In this document: piece after piece, positions 56,023-64,000 of the stretch
Numbering within the stretch: the stretch's first letter is position 1
Layout of the letters: each line of letters begins with the position of its first letter
Assembly: GCF_017353175.1 (NCBI RefSeq)
Contig: NZ_JAFMYW010000012.1
Span: 208,751 to 272,750 of the forward strand
DNA from: Fibrella forsythiae
GTDB taxonomy: Bacteria; Bacteroidota; Bacteroidia; Cytophagales; Spirosomataceae
Direction of reading: 5' to 3'
Length of the DNA stretch: 64,000 nucleotides
Notes under the pieces: model-generated
What the model was told of the DNA's origin: nothing
Seen by the model: the letters and a program-made list of their open reading frames with translations, nothing else
Database searches by the model: none
Translations under genes and position numbers: made by a program

Positions 56023-57261
56023 ATGGAGCGTTTCACCGGATTACTCGGGATTGTCTTGATCTTGGGCATCGCCTTTGCGATGTCGAACAACCGCAAAGCC
56101 ATCAATTATCGAACAGTAGGTGTAGGGCTGGCCCTCCAGTTTAGCCTTGCTGTTTTCGTCTTGAAAACCGACGTTGGGCAAAATGTATTTAACTACCTCG
56201 GCTTTCTGGTTAACAAGACGCTTGAGAATGCCGACAAAGGAGCTGCGTTCGTTTTTGGCTCACTGGTAAACCGGGATGTTCTGTCGCGGGCATTTGGCAG
56301 CGGTAACGATTTCATCTTCTTCTTTAAAGTTATTCCCACCATCATTTTCGTGGCGGTATTGGTGAATATCTTCTATCACCTGGGCATCATGCAGCGCATT
56401 GTGGCCCTGATGGCGCGAGTGATGAAGTGGCTGATGGGCGTCAGTGGGGCCGAGGCGCTCTCAAACGTGGCCAGTACATTCGTGGGGCAGGTCGAAGCGC
56501 AGATCATGATCAAACCCTATCTGTCTACCATGACCAATTCAGAGCTGCTGGCCTCGATGGCGGGTAGCTTTGCCTGTATTGCCGGTGGCGTTCTTGCCGT
56601 GTATATCTCGCTAGGGGTTCCGGCACCATACCTGCTGGCGGCCAGCATCATGGCCGCCCCCGGGGCATTAGTCATCTCGAAGATCGTTTTTCCGGAAACG
56701 GAAGCATCCAGTACACAAGGCGTTGTTAAAATCGAGATCAAGAAAATCCACGCTAACCTGGTCGATGCCATCGCCAGCGGTGCCAGCGAAGGGTTGAAAG
56801 TAGGCTTGAATGTAGTGGCCATGCTAATCGGCTTTATCGCGCTTATCTCACTCATCGATATGTTGCTGGGTAAAGCGGGCAGCCTGGCCGGATTCCCCAT
56901 TCTTAGCCTGAACTACCTGCTTGGTAAGCTCTTTTCGGTGTTTGCTTGGGCCATGGGCGTACCGGGTAAAGACGTTGAAGCAGCCGGGGCGCTGATGGGT
57001 ACCAAAATGGTAGTCAACGAATTTGTAGCCTACATTGAACTGGTAAAAATCAAGTCGACGCTCGACCCTAAGACCATTGCTATCACCAGTTTTGCCCTCT
57101 GCGGATTCGCCAATTTCTCGTCGATCGCGATTCAAATTGGCGGCATCGGCGAACTGGCGCCAAGCCGCCGGAAAGACTTGGCTAAACTCGGTTTCAAAGC
57201 CCTGATCTGCGGGACCTTAGCCAGCTACATGTCTGCCACCCTGGCGGGGCTACTTCTTTAA
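56023..57261 (+). CDS. NupC-type concentrative nucleoside transporter
   Basis: 412 residues with about ten membrane segments. The N-terminal Nucleos_tra2_N part is GLLGIVLILGIAFAMSNNRK, with RTVGVGLALQFSLAVFVLKT. The gate domain includes FFFKVIPTIIFVAVLVNIFY. The core has MGVSGAEALSNVASTFVGQV, EAQIMIKPYLSTMTNSELLA, GTKMVVNEFVAYIEL and FALCGFANFSSIAIQIGGIG, the conserved transport motifs of the CNT family. It couples nucleoside import to a Na+ or H+ gradient at the inner membrane. It is a single gene; a palindrome separates it from the Ddl-like gene. A TACCTTCG box near 55968-55975 may be its promoter. Confidence 0.93.
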   Translation: MERFTGLLGIVLILGIAFAMSNNRKAINYRTVGVGLALQFSLAVFVLKTDVGQNVFNYLGFLVNKTLENADKGAAFVFGSLVNRDVLSRAFGSGNDFIFFFKVIPTIIFVAVLVNIFYHLGIMQRIVALMARVMKWLMGVSGAEALSNVASTFVGQVEAQIMIKPYLSTMTNSELLASMAGSFACIAGGVLAVYISLGVPAPYLLAASIMAAPGALVISKIVFPETEASSTQGVVKIEIKKIHANLVDAIASGASEGLKVGLNVVAMLIGFIALISLIDMLLGKAGSLAGFPILSLNYLLGKLFSVFAWAMGVPGKDVEAAGALMGTKMVVNEFVAYIELVKIKSTLDPKTIAITSFALCGFANFSSIAIQIGGIGELAPSRRKDLAKLGFKALICGTLASYMSATLAGLLL

Positions 57262-57360
57262 GTTTACAGTTTTCAGTTTACTGTTTTCTGTTGCGTTGCC
57301 TCCAGGCAAACGTTTCATTAAGCAGAGGAACTGAAAACAGTAAACAGCAAACTGTAAACT
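57261..57360. repeat. inverted repeat just before the Ddl-like gene
   Basis: Arms AGTTTACAGTTTTCAGTTTA... at 57261-57290 and ...CAGTAAACAGCAAACTGTAA... at 57331-57360 match at about 27 of 30 positions. The right arm ends six bases before the ATG at 57367, so the hairpin could affect that gene's translation, or terminate nupC. Confidence 0.7.
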
Positions 57361-57366
57361 GTTAAC

Positions 57367-59019
57367 ATGCGTATCGGAATTTTCTTTGGTGGCCCTTCGC
57401 GGGAGCGCGATGTATCATTTGCCGGCGGACGCACCGCACTGGCTAACCTGAATAAAGCCCTATTCGACCCCGTCCTGGTGTTTGTCAGCGGCTGGGGACG
57501 GTTCTACATCGTTGAACCGGACTTTCTGGAAAACGCATCCATTCGGGCAGCTTTGCCTGAGCAGGATGGCTTTTCGGTGTATGACGAATCCCTGGAAGAG
57601 GAAGACGTCATTCCTGGCGAACAGGTTGATCCAGAATGGTTTGAAGATTATTTCGACATTGCCTTTCTGGCCATGCATGGCCCCGACTGTGAAGACGGCG
57701 CTATTCAGGGCCTGCTTGAATGGCATAAGATGCCTTATACCGGCCCAGGCATTCTGGGATCAGGGCTGGGCATCAACAAAATCCTGCAAAATAACCTGAT
57801 TGCGCTGGTTAACGGGCAGCAGAAGAAAACGGCAACCGTGACGCGTGACGCCTGGAAACAGGCCGATCAAAGTGCTTTCTTCGAGTCGCTGATCACTCAT
57901 TTGGGCCTGCCGATTGTGGTGAAGGCACCGCATCAGGGCTCGTCGATTGGGGTAGCGATCGTGCGCGAGAACAATCTGGGTACGTTCCAGCGGGCTGTGA
58001 GTCAGTGCTTCTTTACCACTACGCTTCACCTGGCCGACTGGGCCGATATGGATGAGCAGACCAAGCATGATTACGCGCAGAAAACAGCAACCCTGAGTTC
58101 TGCCATTGGCTATCCGCTGATTATCGAAAATACGGGTGAATACGCCATGCACCCCGCCGATCTGATTGAAAAGCTGGACGACGAGGCCGACGAAGACACC
58201 GATCGGATTTTTACGCTGGCTTCTGTCAATGCCGAAGACGAGCTACTTTTTGAAGAGTTTATCAGCGGCCAGGAGTTTTCGTGCGGCGTTATTCAGGACG
58301 ATGATGGCCTGGCGGTGGCGCTCCCTCCTACCGAAATATACAATGCCGACGCGTTTGATTACGAGACCAAATACCTTACCAGCGTTGCCAAAAAGCGAAT
58401 TCCGGTTGGTACCAGTCTGGAAAATAACCGGGCTATTCAGGTCGGTATCGAGCAGCTGTTTACGAAACTCGGTATCAATGTGTATTCGCGTATCGACGGC
58501 TTCCTGACGCCGGAAGGTCCTGATGGTGAGCCTCAACGTGTGCTTTTCCATGACCCAAACACCATTCCGGGCATGTCGCCAACATCGCTGATATTCAAGC
58601 AGATGGCTGAGATCGGCATGAATCTGAGTGATTCACTAACGTACCTGATCCGTCAGTCACTGCGGGAGCGGATTCGGACAGGGAAAGATACACACCGCCT
58701 GAAGCAGATGCTGACAGACCTGGACGCTAAACTGGCCGCTCGTAAAACAGCCGATTTGCCGGTGCAGGTCATTCACTTCGGTCCGTCGGATGAAGAGTGG
58801 AACCGGGGCAAGGCGGAATACAACGCCGCCGCCGCCCTGGCCGAAACACGCCCCGAACTGGTGTATCTGAAATCGAAAATGGAGACCTACGAAGTGCCGG
58901 TTTACTTCCTGTTCAAAGACACGCTGGCTGATCTGGAAGAGGCATTGACCACACCGCGCCACCCATTACTGATTGAGACGCAGGAACGGGCACGCCACAT
59001 CACCGAGCGTTACGTATAG
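57367..59019 (+). CDS. D-alanine--D-alanine ligase family ATP-grasp protein (long form)
   Basis: 550 residues against about 310-370 for standard Ddl. The N-domain IGIFFGGPSRERDVSFAGGR, the AMHGPDCEDGAIQGLLEW segment and YTGPGILGSGLGINKILQNN match Ddl. The ATP-grasp part has LPIVVKAPHQGSSIGVAIV, LLFEEFISGQEFSCGVI and RIDGF. Where Ddl has E-I-N-T-x-P-G-x-T, this protein has HDPNTIPGMSPTS, a Glu-to-Asp change at a metal ligand. An insert of about 60 residues (FFTTTLHLADWADMDEQTK onward) and a C-terminal extension of about 140 residues are extra. It may ligate D-Ala-D-Ala or a different pair of acids. It starts six bases after a palindrome arm. Confidence 0.85.
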   Translation: MRIGIFFGGPSRERDVSFAGGRTALANLNKALFDPVLVFVSGWGRFYIVEPDFLENASIRAALPEQDGFSVYDESLEEEDVIPGEQVDPEWFEDYFDIAFLAMHGPDCEDGAIQGLLEWHKMPYTGPGILGSGLGINKILQNNLIALVNGQQKKTATVTRDAWKQADQSAFFESLITHLGLPIVVKAPHQGSSIGVAIVRENNLGTFQRAVSQCFFTTTLHLADWADMDEQTKHDYAQKTATLSSAIGYPLIIENTGEYAMHPADLIEKLDDEADEDTDRIFTLASVNAEDELLFEEFISGQEFSCGVIQDDDGLAVALPPTEIYNADAFDYETKYLTSVAKKRIPVGTSLENNRAIQVGIEQLFTKLGINVYSRIDGFLTPEGPDGEPQRVLFHDPNTIPGMSPTSLIFKQMAEIGMNLSDSLTYLIRQSLRERIRTGKDTHRLKQMLTDLDAKLAARKTADLPVQVIHFGPSDEEWNRGKAEYNAAAALAETRPELVYLKSKMETYEVPVYFLFKDTLADLEEALTTPRHPLLIETQERARHITERYV

Positions 59020-59056
59020 CTGGGAAAGACTAGTACGATGTATTGCTGACGCTTGG

Positions 59057-59156
59057 CCCTTCGACAAGCTCAGGGTGACAACTCACATCCATATGTTCAT
59101 GACGAACTTGGGTAAGATTGTCACCCTGAGCCGGGGGCGCCGAGCCTGTCGAAGGG
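59057..59156. repeat. CCCTTCGACAAGCTCAGGG-type inverted repeat
   Basis: CCCTTCGACAAGCTCAGGGT and the reverse-complement parts ACCCTGAG and CTGTCGAAGGG lie 100 bases apart end to end. This repeat family occurs in many unrelated bacterial genomes as an intergenic palindrome. It follows the Ddl-like gene. Confidence 0.75.
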
Positions 59157-59229
59157 ATCGCACGAGAAGCAACACACACCAGCACGAAGCCAACAAGCAA
59201 CTCAGCCCCAACTCCCATTTACAGTTTCA

Positions 59230-59700
59230 GTGGATGCACTACTCAAAAAACTGAACCTCACCAATCAGCAGCATGCGCTGCTGGTGAACGTACCTGCGGA
59301 ATTAGCGACGTTGATGACAGCGTTTTCTGAGCGCATGTCAGTTTCACAACAACCAGAATCGCTGGAGAAAGCCGATTTTGTGATGGGTTTCGTACAGCAA
59401 CTGGCGCAAGTGGAACAACTCGCTGCCTGGACAGCCACCCATACCGAAGGCGATACCGTTGTGTGGATGGTGTACCCGAAGCAATCGTCTAAGAAGTATC
59501 GCTGCGAGTTCAACCGCGATACGGGCTGGGCATCGCTGGGTAAGGCCGGTTTCGAGCCCGTTCGTATGGTGGCGGTCAACGACGACTGGTCGGCGTTGCG
59601 TTTCCGGCGGGCGGCGTTTATCAAGACCATGACCCGCGACCAAAAACACATGCTGTCTGAAGAGGCAAGAAGCCGAACGAGCCAGCCAGCGAATCAATAG
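59230..59700 (+). CDS. hypothetical protein, 156 aa
   Basis: Starts at GTG 59230; the first residues (MDALLKKLNLTNQQHALLVN) form a plausible N-terminus. The middle has VWMVYPKQSSKKYRCEFNRD, then TGWASLGKAGFEPVRMVAVN, then DDWSALRFRRAAFIK, a conserved-looking block with a WMxYPK/GWxxLGxxGFEPV/DDWSALRFR pattern that I have seen in uncharacterised Bacteroidota proteins without a named role. It has no signal peptide and a basic C-terminal tail. It carries one CAGGTACGTT motif copy near the start and is convergent with the HTH gene. Confidence 0.75.
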   Translation: MDALLKKLNLTNQQHALLVNVPAELATLMTAFSERMSVSQQPESLEKADFVMGFVQQLAQVEQLAAWTATHTEGDTVVWMVYPKQSSKKYRCEFNRDTGWASLGKAGFEPVRMVAVNDDWSALRFRRAAFIKTMTRDQKHMLSEEARSRTSQPANQ

Positions 59701-59733
59701 CCAGCCGATTGGTTAAGCCGTGGTTGCATGGGC

Positions 59734-59964
59734 TTAACCAATCGTTTGCTTTTCAGCCGTTTCAGGTACGTATTCGAGCAGATCGCCGGGCTGACAGTCG
59801 AGGGCGTTGCAGAGAGATTCGAGCGTACTAAACCGGATGGCTTTGGCTTTGCCCGTTTTCAGAATAGACAGGTTCGCCAGGGTTAAGTCAACCTTCTCGG
59901 CCAGTTCGGTCAGCGACATTTTCCGCCGCGCCATCATCACATCAACGTTTACAACTATGGGCAT
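59734..59964 (-). CDS. XRE-type helix-turn-helix regulator (YozG-like)
   Basis: I start at ATG 59964 (MPIVVNVDVMMARRKMSLTE); the frame is open 26 codons further but overlaps the DUF2975 gene. The 76-residue product is one helix-turn-helix domain: MARRKMSLTELAEKVDLTLA, NLSILKTGKAKAIRFSTLES, LCNALDCQPGDLLEYVPE. This small form almost always follows a DUF2975 membrane protein gene, as here (five-base gap). It probably binds its own promoter; a perfect 18-bp inverted repeat lies upstream of the pair at 60720-60760. Confidence 0.92.
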   Translation of the reverse strand: MPIVVNVDVMMARRKMSLTELAEKVDLTLANLSILKTGKAKAIRFSTLESLCNALDCQPGDLLEYVPETAEKQTIG

Positions 59965-59969
59965 GATGA

Positions 59970-60692
59970 TCAGATGGTTAACTCGTTTTCCTGCTGTAGT
60001 TGCGTGCCATACTTGAACACCTGCGCCAGGGCCAGTATGCAAAGGCCAGTCAGTGCCACCATTACGTCTGACGAAGGAGCGCTTACACTTAAGTTATAGG
60101 TCTGTTCAGATGGCTCACTGACAATAAACCCGTACGACTCCAGATATCCAGAGGCTCCCGCTTCGGCAAACCACTTGGTCCCTGCATTTAATACGCTGAA
60201 TACCAGCAACCCCTGTCCAATTCGGGTTAGCCGGGTAGTCTGTTGTTCATCAAAAACATGTCGGTCGGCCAGACTTTGAAATAGCTTCATGAACATGTAA
60301 CTGGTAAATATACCAAGCAGTGCCAGAAGTAGTCCGGTACTGCCCGCTAGCCATAATGACATTGGCAGCGTTGCCAAGTTGATAGGGCCTCTTACCGATA
60401 GATAGAGCGAGTTACTTACCCGACTAAGGCTTAGTGAATTTAATGGGCCATTTGTAAGGTCGAATGAGGGCTTAGACCATTGCTGAAGGTTTTTACCCGT
60501 CTCAGGCATCGATACTGGTGCCGAAACAGTTCCATTGATATTCGCCGTAATAGTCCATTTACTCCCTTCGGGAAGGCCGAAGGCAGCCAGATAAAGTAGA
60601 ATACCTGCACAAAGAACATACCCAAGGATCTGACCGTAGAATAAAATGGCAAATAGCCGGGCCAGCCAGCGCGGGAGTAGTATAGAATTCAT
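59970..60692 (-). CDS. DUF2975 membrane protein
   Basis: 240 residues with four predicted membrane helices: about 8-38 (LFAILFYGQILGYVLCAGIL), 110-135 (LWLAGSTGLLLALLGIFTSY), about 160-178 and 210-228 (VALTGLCILALAQVF). The loop KLFQSLADRHVFDEQQTTRL carries the DUF2975 hallmark (F-x-x-x-x-x-R-L-x-x-I-G). It sits in the inner membrane, with a long periplasmic segment after helix 1. DUF2975/YozG-type HTH pairs look like membrane sensor-regulator units, but the signal is unknown. The gene is divergent from the phosphoglucomutase gene and shares the intergenic operator-like palindrome. Confidence 0.88.
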   Translation of the reverse strand: MNSILLPRWLARLFAILFYGQILGYVLCAGILLYLAAFGLPEGSKWTITANINGTVSAPVSMPETGKNLQQWSKPSFDLTNGPLNSLSLSRVSNSLYLSVRGPINLATLPMSLWLAGSTGLLLALLGIFTSYMFMKLFQSLADRHVFDEQQTTRLTRIGQGLLVFSVLNAGTKWFAEAGASGYLESYGFIVSEPSEQTYNLSVSAPSSDVMVALTGLCILALAQVFKYGTQLQQENELTI

Positions 60693-60719
60693 AGTAAAAG
60701 AGTTTAGTGTATTACAAAC

Positions 60720-60760
60720 ATCAGTAAATATTTATTGATAAACAATAAATATTTACTGAT
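60720..60760. promoter_or_regulatory. operator-like perfect 18-bp palindrome
   Basis: Arms ATCAGTAAATATTTATTG (60720-60737) and CAATAAATATTTACTGAT (60743-60760) around ATAAA, 28 bases upstream of the DUF2975 ATG. Position and symmetry suit autoregulation by the HTH protein. Confidence 0.6.
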
Positions 60761-60804
60761 TATCAAAACAAGCAACTAGAAATTCAGGTACGTTATCCAA
60801 TGAA

Positions 60805-60835
60805 TTGCAGCACTTACCCGCATGGTGTAACTTCG
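60805..60835 (+). promoter_or_regulatory. promoter of the phosphoglucomutase gene
   Basis: TTG at 60805-60807, a 20-base spacer, then TAACTTCG at 60828-60835 (consensus TAnnTTTG with one change). The ATG follows 36 bases later. This is the best -33/-7 pair in the window. Confidence 0.6.
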
Positions 60836-60871
60836 CCCGTATAAAACCAGTCTTTCCCTTTTCAGACGTAT

Positions 60872-62632
60872 ATGACTACGCAACAACTTGATGCCACGAC
60901 GCAACAGAACGTTGATACCTGGCTCAACGGCGCCTACGACGCCGACACCAAAGCCAGCATCCAACAATTACTCGATAGCGGTAATTCTACCGAACTGACC
61001 GACTCCTTTTACCGCAGCCTTGAGTTCGGAACGGGGGGCCTTCGTGGCGTTATCGGCGTGGGGTCGAACCGGATGAACCGCTACACGGTTGGCGCGGCTA
61101 CACAGGGCTTTGCCAACTACCTGAACAAGTCGTTTGCCGGGCAGGATATCAGCGTGGCCATTGCGCACGATAGTCGCCGGATGAGCCCCGAATTTGCCCG
61201 GATTGCCGCCGATATTTTCTCGGCCAATAACATCAAGGTGTATCTATTCTCAGACCTGCGCCCAACGCCTGAACTCTCGTTTGCTATTCGGCAACTGGGC
61301 TGTCAGGGTGGCGTAGTGGTTACGGCCTCGCACAACCCGCCCGAATACAACGGCTACAAAGTGTACTGGAACGACGGATCGCAGGTGGTATCGCCGCACG
61401 ACAAGAACATCGTTGATGAAGTAAGCGCCATTTCGAGCGTAGATGACATCAAATTCGATGGTGTCGACACGAAGATTCAACTCATCGACGAAGCGGTTGA
61501 CGCGCCGTATATCGAGCGGGTAAAATCGAATGCCGTTAATCCCGGCGTCATTGCCCGTCAGGCCGACCTGAACATCGTTTATACGCCCATTCATGGTACC
61601 GGTATTACGCTGGTTCCCCGTGCGCTGGAAGCGCTGGGCTTTACCAACGTGAGCGTGGTAGAAGAACAAGCCAAGCCCGACGGTAATTTCCCGACAGTTA
61701 AATCGCCAAATCCGGAAGAGCGGGCGGCCATGCAAATGGCCCTCGATCAGGCGCAGGCGCAGAATGCCGATCTGATCATTGCCACCGACCCCGACGCCGA
61801 CCGTGTTGGTGCCGGCGCGCGGAATCACCACGGAGAATTTGAGTTGCTGAATGGCAACCAGATGGCCAGCCTGATCATTTTCTACCTGTTGCGGGCCTGG
61901 AAAGATGCGGGTAAACTGACCGGCAAGGAGTTTGTCGCCAAGACCATCGTTACCACCGACCTGATCGATAAACTGTGCGAGCAGTATGGTGTAACCTGTT
62001 ACAACACGCTGACGGGTTTCAAATACATTGCGCAGGTCATTCGCGAACTGGAAGGCAAGCAGCAGTTTATCGGTGGTGGCGAAGAAAGCTACGGGTACCT
62101 GATCGGTGATTTCGTGCGCGATAAAGACGCCATCGCTTCCTGCACGATGATTGCCGAACTGACCGCCGACGCCAAAGACAAAGGCCTGAGCCTGTTCGAT
62201 CTGTTGATGGAAATGTATCAGCAAACCGGCTTCTATTACGAGGCGCTGGTTTCGCTGACCAAAAAAGGGAAGGCTGGTGCCGAGGAAATTCAGCAGATGA
62301 TGGCCGATTTCCGGGCTAATCCACCTAAAGAAATTGCCGGATCGCCGGTAGTCCGGGTTGATGATTACGATGCGCTGACCCGTCTGGATATGGCGTCGGG
62401 TCAGACCACGCAAATCGAGTCAGGTACGTTGGGGATCGAGTCGTCGAACGTATTGCAGATCTTCACTGCTGATGGCACGAAGGTTTCAGCCCGTCCATCC
62501 GGTACTGAACCAAAGATCAAATTCTATGTCAGCGTGAATGAGCCACTGCCTAGCAAAGAGGCGTTCGATGATACTTACGCGGCCCTGAAAGCCAAAGTGC
62601 AACGGGTTATCGACGAACTAAATCTGAAATAG
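60872..62632 (+). CDS. phosphoglucomutase/phosphomannomutase family enzyme
   Basis: 586 residues of the alpha-D-phosphohexomutase superfamily, long form as in Bacteroidota and Firmicutes PgcA. Domain I has FGTGGLRGVIGVGSNRMNRY and the phosphoserine loop TASHNPPEYNGYKVYW (Ser153). The metal-binding loop is DPDADRVGAG, the sugar-specificity loop GGGEESYGYLIGDFVRDKDA, and the phosphate-binding loop RPSGTEPKIKFYVSV near the C-terminus. It interconverts glucose-1-P and glucose-6-P (or the mannose pair), feeding glycogen and nucleotide-sugar synthesis. It is a single gene with its own promoter and terminator. Confidence 0.96.
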   Translation: MTTQQLDATTQQNVDTWLNGAYDADTKASIQQLLDSGNSTELTDSFYRSLEFGTGGLRGVIGVGSNRMNRYTVGAATQGFANYLNKSFAGQDISVAIAHDSRRMSPEFARIAADIFSANNIKVYLFSDLRPTPELSFAIRQLGCQGGVVVTASHNPPEYNGYKVYWNDGSQVVSPHDKNIVDEVSAISSVDDIKFDGVDTKIQLIDEAVDAPYIERVKSNAVNPGVIARQADLNIVYTPIHGTGITLVPRALEALGFTNVSVVEEQAKPDGNFPTVKSPNPEERAAMQMALDQAQAQNADLIIATDPDADRVGAGARNHHGEFELLNGNQMASLIIFYLLRAWKDAGKLTGKEFVAKTIVTTDLIDKLCEQYGVTCYNTLTGFKYIAQVIRELEGKQQFIGGGEESYGYLIGDFVRDKDAIASCTMIAELTADAKDKGLSLFDLLMEMYQQTGFYYEALVSLTKKGKAGAEEIQQMMADFRANPPKEIAGSPVVRVDDYDALTRLDMASGQTTQIESGTLGIESSNVLQIFTADGTKVSARPSGTEPKIKFYVSVNEPLPSKEAFDDTYAALKAKVQRVIDELNLK

Positions 62633-62662
62633 CAACTTACAGCTAACCAGCTATATATCAGG

Positions 62663-62692
62663 AAGGGCAGCCCGTTTTGGCTGCCCTTTTTT
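62663..62692 (+). terminator. rho-independent terminator
   Basis: Stem AAGGGCAGCC/GGCTGCCCTT with a CGTTTT loop and a T-run, about 30 bases after the phosphoglucomutase stop. Confidence 0.88.
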
Positions 62693-62806
62693 ATTACTGG
62701 CCAATCATGGCTTACCCCAACTACCATACAAATTCCCTCTTTTGACTACAGAACATTAACTTTGGTTGGCCGCTAACTCTTCCACTAACCAAAGAGCGAA
62801 CGAGCT

Positions 62807-63898
62807 ATGCCAATCAGCCAGCAACCGTATGTCCGCTATTCGGATAACGTAGAAGTTAAACAGCCAAACGATGACGAATAGACACGCCAGGTCGTTGAGT
62901 CGATGGCTCGCGTGAATCGAATGATGTTCGACAAACACCGCCACGCAATTCGCGACGCCCATGCCAAGAGCCACGGCATTCTTCGGGCCTAACTACAGAT
63001 CTACGGCAACCTGCCGGAGGAACTGGCACAGGGCCTTTTCAAGACGCCCAAAACGTACCCGATCATTATCCGGCTGTCAACTGCTCCGGGTGCCATTATG
63101 CCCGATGGACAACCTACGTTTCGAGGGTTTGCGATCAAGGTCGTTGGTGTTAGCGGCCAGAAATACTTACCGGAAGAGGCCGACACTGTAACACAGGATT
63201 TTTTGCTGGTCAATCATCCGGTCATTCCAACAGGAACGGTGGAAACGTACCTGGAGCAGCAATTGAAGCCGGAAAAGCAGGCGGGCTTGCCCGAAGAAGT
63301 ACAACAGATACAGTCGTAACTCATAACGGGCGTCAACAAGGCGCTGGATGCCGTTGGCTTGAACCTGGAGCCGAACGATTTGGGCGTTGGCAAGCCGAAT
63401 ACGCATATTCTGGGCGAAACCTTTTTTACGATGGCCGCGATTCGCTACGGCGACTACATCGCCAAACTATCCGTTACGCCACTCACTGATAACGTGAAAG
63501 TGCTTACGGGTAAAGAGATTGACCAATCGAATGATTCCGCTCTACGCGGTCTTGTTGTAGATTTTTTCGTACGTGACGGAGCCGAATACGAACTTCAGGC
63601 GCAGCTATGCACCGATTTGGAAACGATGCCTGTCGAAGATGGATCCGTTGAATGGCCTCAGGAAAAGAGTCCGTACCGGCCCATTGGTAAAATTATCATT
63701 CTAGCCCAAAACGCGTATAGTCCCGCCCGACGTGTATATGCCGACGATGTTCTGACGTTTAATCCGTTTCACTGTTTACTAGAGCATCGCCCATTAGGCA
63801 GCATCATGCGGGCGCGACAGTTGGCATACGAAACCTCCAGCCAGTATCGGCACAAGATGAATGCTCAGCCCAAAGTGGAGCCAAAAAGCATCAACTAA
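62807..63898 (+). pseudogene. catalase-family protein gene with three in-frame stops
   Basis: From ATG 62807 one single frame of 364 codons runs to TAA 63898 without any shift, but contains TAG at 62879-62881 (codon 25), TAA at 62990-62992 (codon 62) and TAA at 63317-63319 (codon 171). Translation around them (HAKSHGILRA[stop]LQIYGNLPEE; QGLFKTPKTYPIIIRLSTAP; FRGFAIKVVGVSG; ITGVNKALDAVGL) matches the heme catalase-related family that lacks the full KatE core (R-x-S and FRGFAIK motifs kept). Likely original codons are Gln/Glu (CAG, GAA, CAA or GAA), each one base away from a stop. The rest of the coding sequence is well preserved, so inactivation looks recent. The C-terminal piece from 63359 stays open for 179 codons. 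Confidence 0.85.
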
Positions 63899-63950
63899 CT
63901 GCCTGATTGAGAAGGTAATACAGCCAGAGGCAAATCGATACAATTACACA

Positions 63951-63974
63951 AAAAAGGGGCTTATAAGCCCCTTT
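63951..63974. terminator. terminator-like hairpin
   Basis: Stem AAAGGGGCTT/AAGCCCCTTT with a short AT loop between the catalase pseudogene and the gene entering from the right edge. Confidence 0.75.
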
Positions 63975-63976
63975 AT

Positions 63977-64000
63977 TTACTTCAGCGTAATGGTACTACT
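63977..64000 (-). CDS. possible 3' end of a gene entering from the right edge
   Basis: Seven codons on the minus strand (SSTITLK) end in TAA at 63979-63977, directly before the terminator-like hairpin. The position suits a gene end, and a beta-strand-like tail of this type is common in outer-membrane or exported proteins, but the piece is too short to identify. Confidence 0.3.
   Translation of the reverse strand, partial: SSTITLK

Noticed and set aside
61250..62413. 387-codon ORF antisense to the phosphoglucomutase gene
   Set aside because: GC-rich third positions leave the antisense frame open; its translation is His/Arg/Val-rich and has no domain, while the sense strand is a clear enzyme.
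62807..63898. Stop-codon reassignment as explanation for the catalase frame
   Set aside because: All other genes in the window use TAA, TAG and TGA as normal stops, so a genome-wide recoding is not supported.

Overview
The window looks like a chromosome segment of a Spirosoma-like member of the Cytophagales (Bacteroidota). Evidence: two SusC/SusD pairs, an ECF sigma/FecR pair, -7 boxes of the TAnnTTTG type, no clear Shine-Dalgarno sequences, many secreted sulfatase, phosphatase and glycosidase genes, and core genes (gyrB, ppk1, a phosphoglucomutase) with typical Bacteroidota sequence. This assignment is inferred from protein content; no 16S gene is present.

1-6.2 kb is an accessory and decaying region. 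It is AT-rich, with small orphan genes, a SUKH immunity-type gene broken by an in-frame stop, a 45-bp inverted repeat over a gene start, a long gene-poor stretch with a tRNA-tail-like sequence, and the remains of a YD-repeat (Rhs) toxin locus: a zincin-like toxin domain frameshifted at an A8 run, followed by an immunity-like ORF and an Rhs fragment.

6.2-15.4 kb holds a PAS histidine kinase beside a BLUF photoreceptor, a transposase remnant, a secreted GH9/polysaccharide-deacetylase fusion, and a minus-strand cluster (GH20 hexosaminidase, RidA, D-threonine-aldolase/D-serine-dehydratase-type enzyme, M19 dipeptidase) that reads as amino-sugar and D-amino-acid salvage.

15.7-30 kb holds a PRISE-type reductase, a beta-helix protein, and a polysaccharide-utilisation locus: ECF sigma, FecR anti-sigma, SusC with STN domain, SusD, a clan-A glycosidase, a sulfatase and its formylglycine-generating enzyme. 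The sigma/anti-sigma pair probably senses substrate through the STN domain, and the last two enzymes point to a sulfated glycan.

30-44 kb holds an M28 peptidase, a PhoD-like phosphatase, a VOC protein, a tricorn-type S41 protease, a small basic KGG-like protein, and a SusC/SusD/metallophosphoesterase operon. 44.4-49.7 kb has a PVC-type cytochrome dehydrogenase overlapped by an Rpn-type nuclease gene, a TIM-barrel isomerase and a CBM48 protein. 50.4-62.6 kb is mostly housekeeping: gyrB, ppk1, a Uma2 nuclease, a NupC transporter, a long Ddl-like ATP-grasp enzyme, a DUF2975/HTH pair and a phosphoglucomutase. The window ends with a catalase-family pseudogene carrying three in-frame stops.

Two features run across the window. 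A short motif, CAGGTACGTT and its complement, occurs about once per kilobase in all coding frames and between genes, but I see none in the first 5 kb. Many gene junctions carry long, mutually unrelated palindromes. No rRNA gene, complete tRNA or CRISPR array was found.
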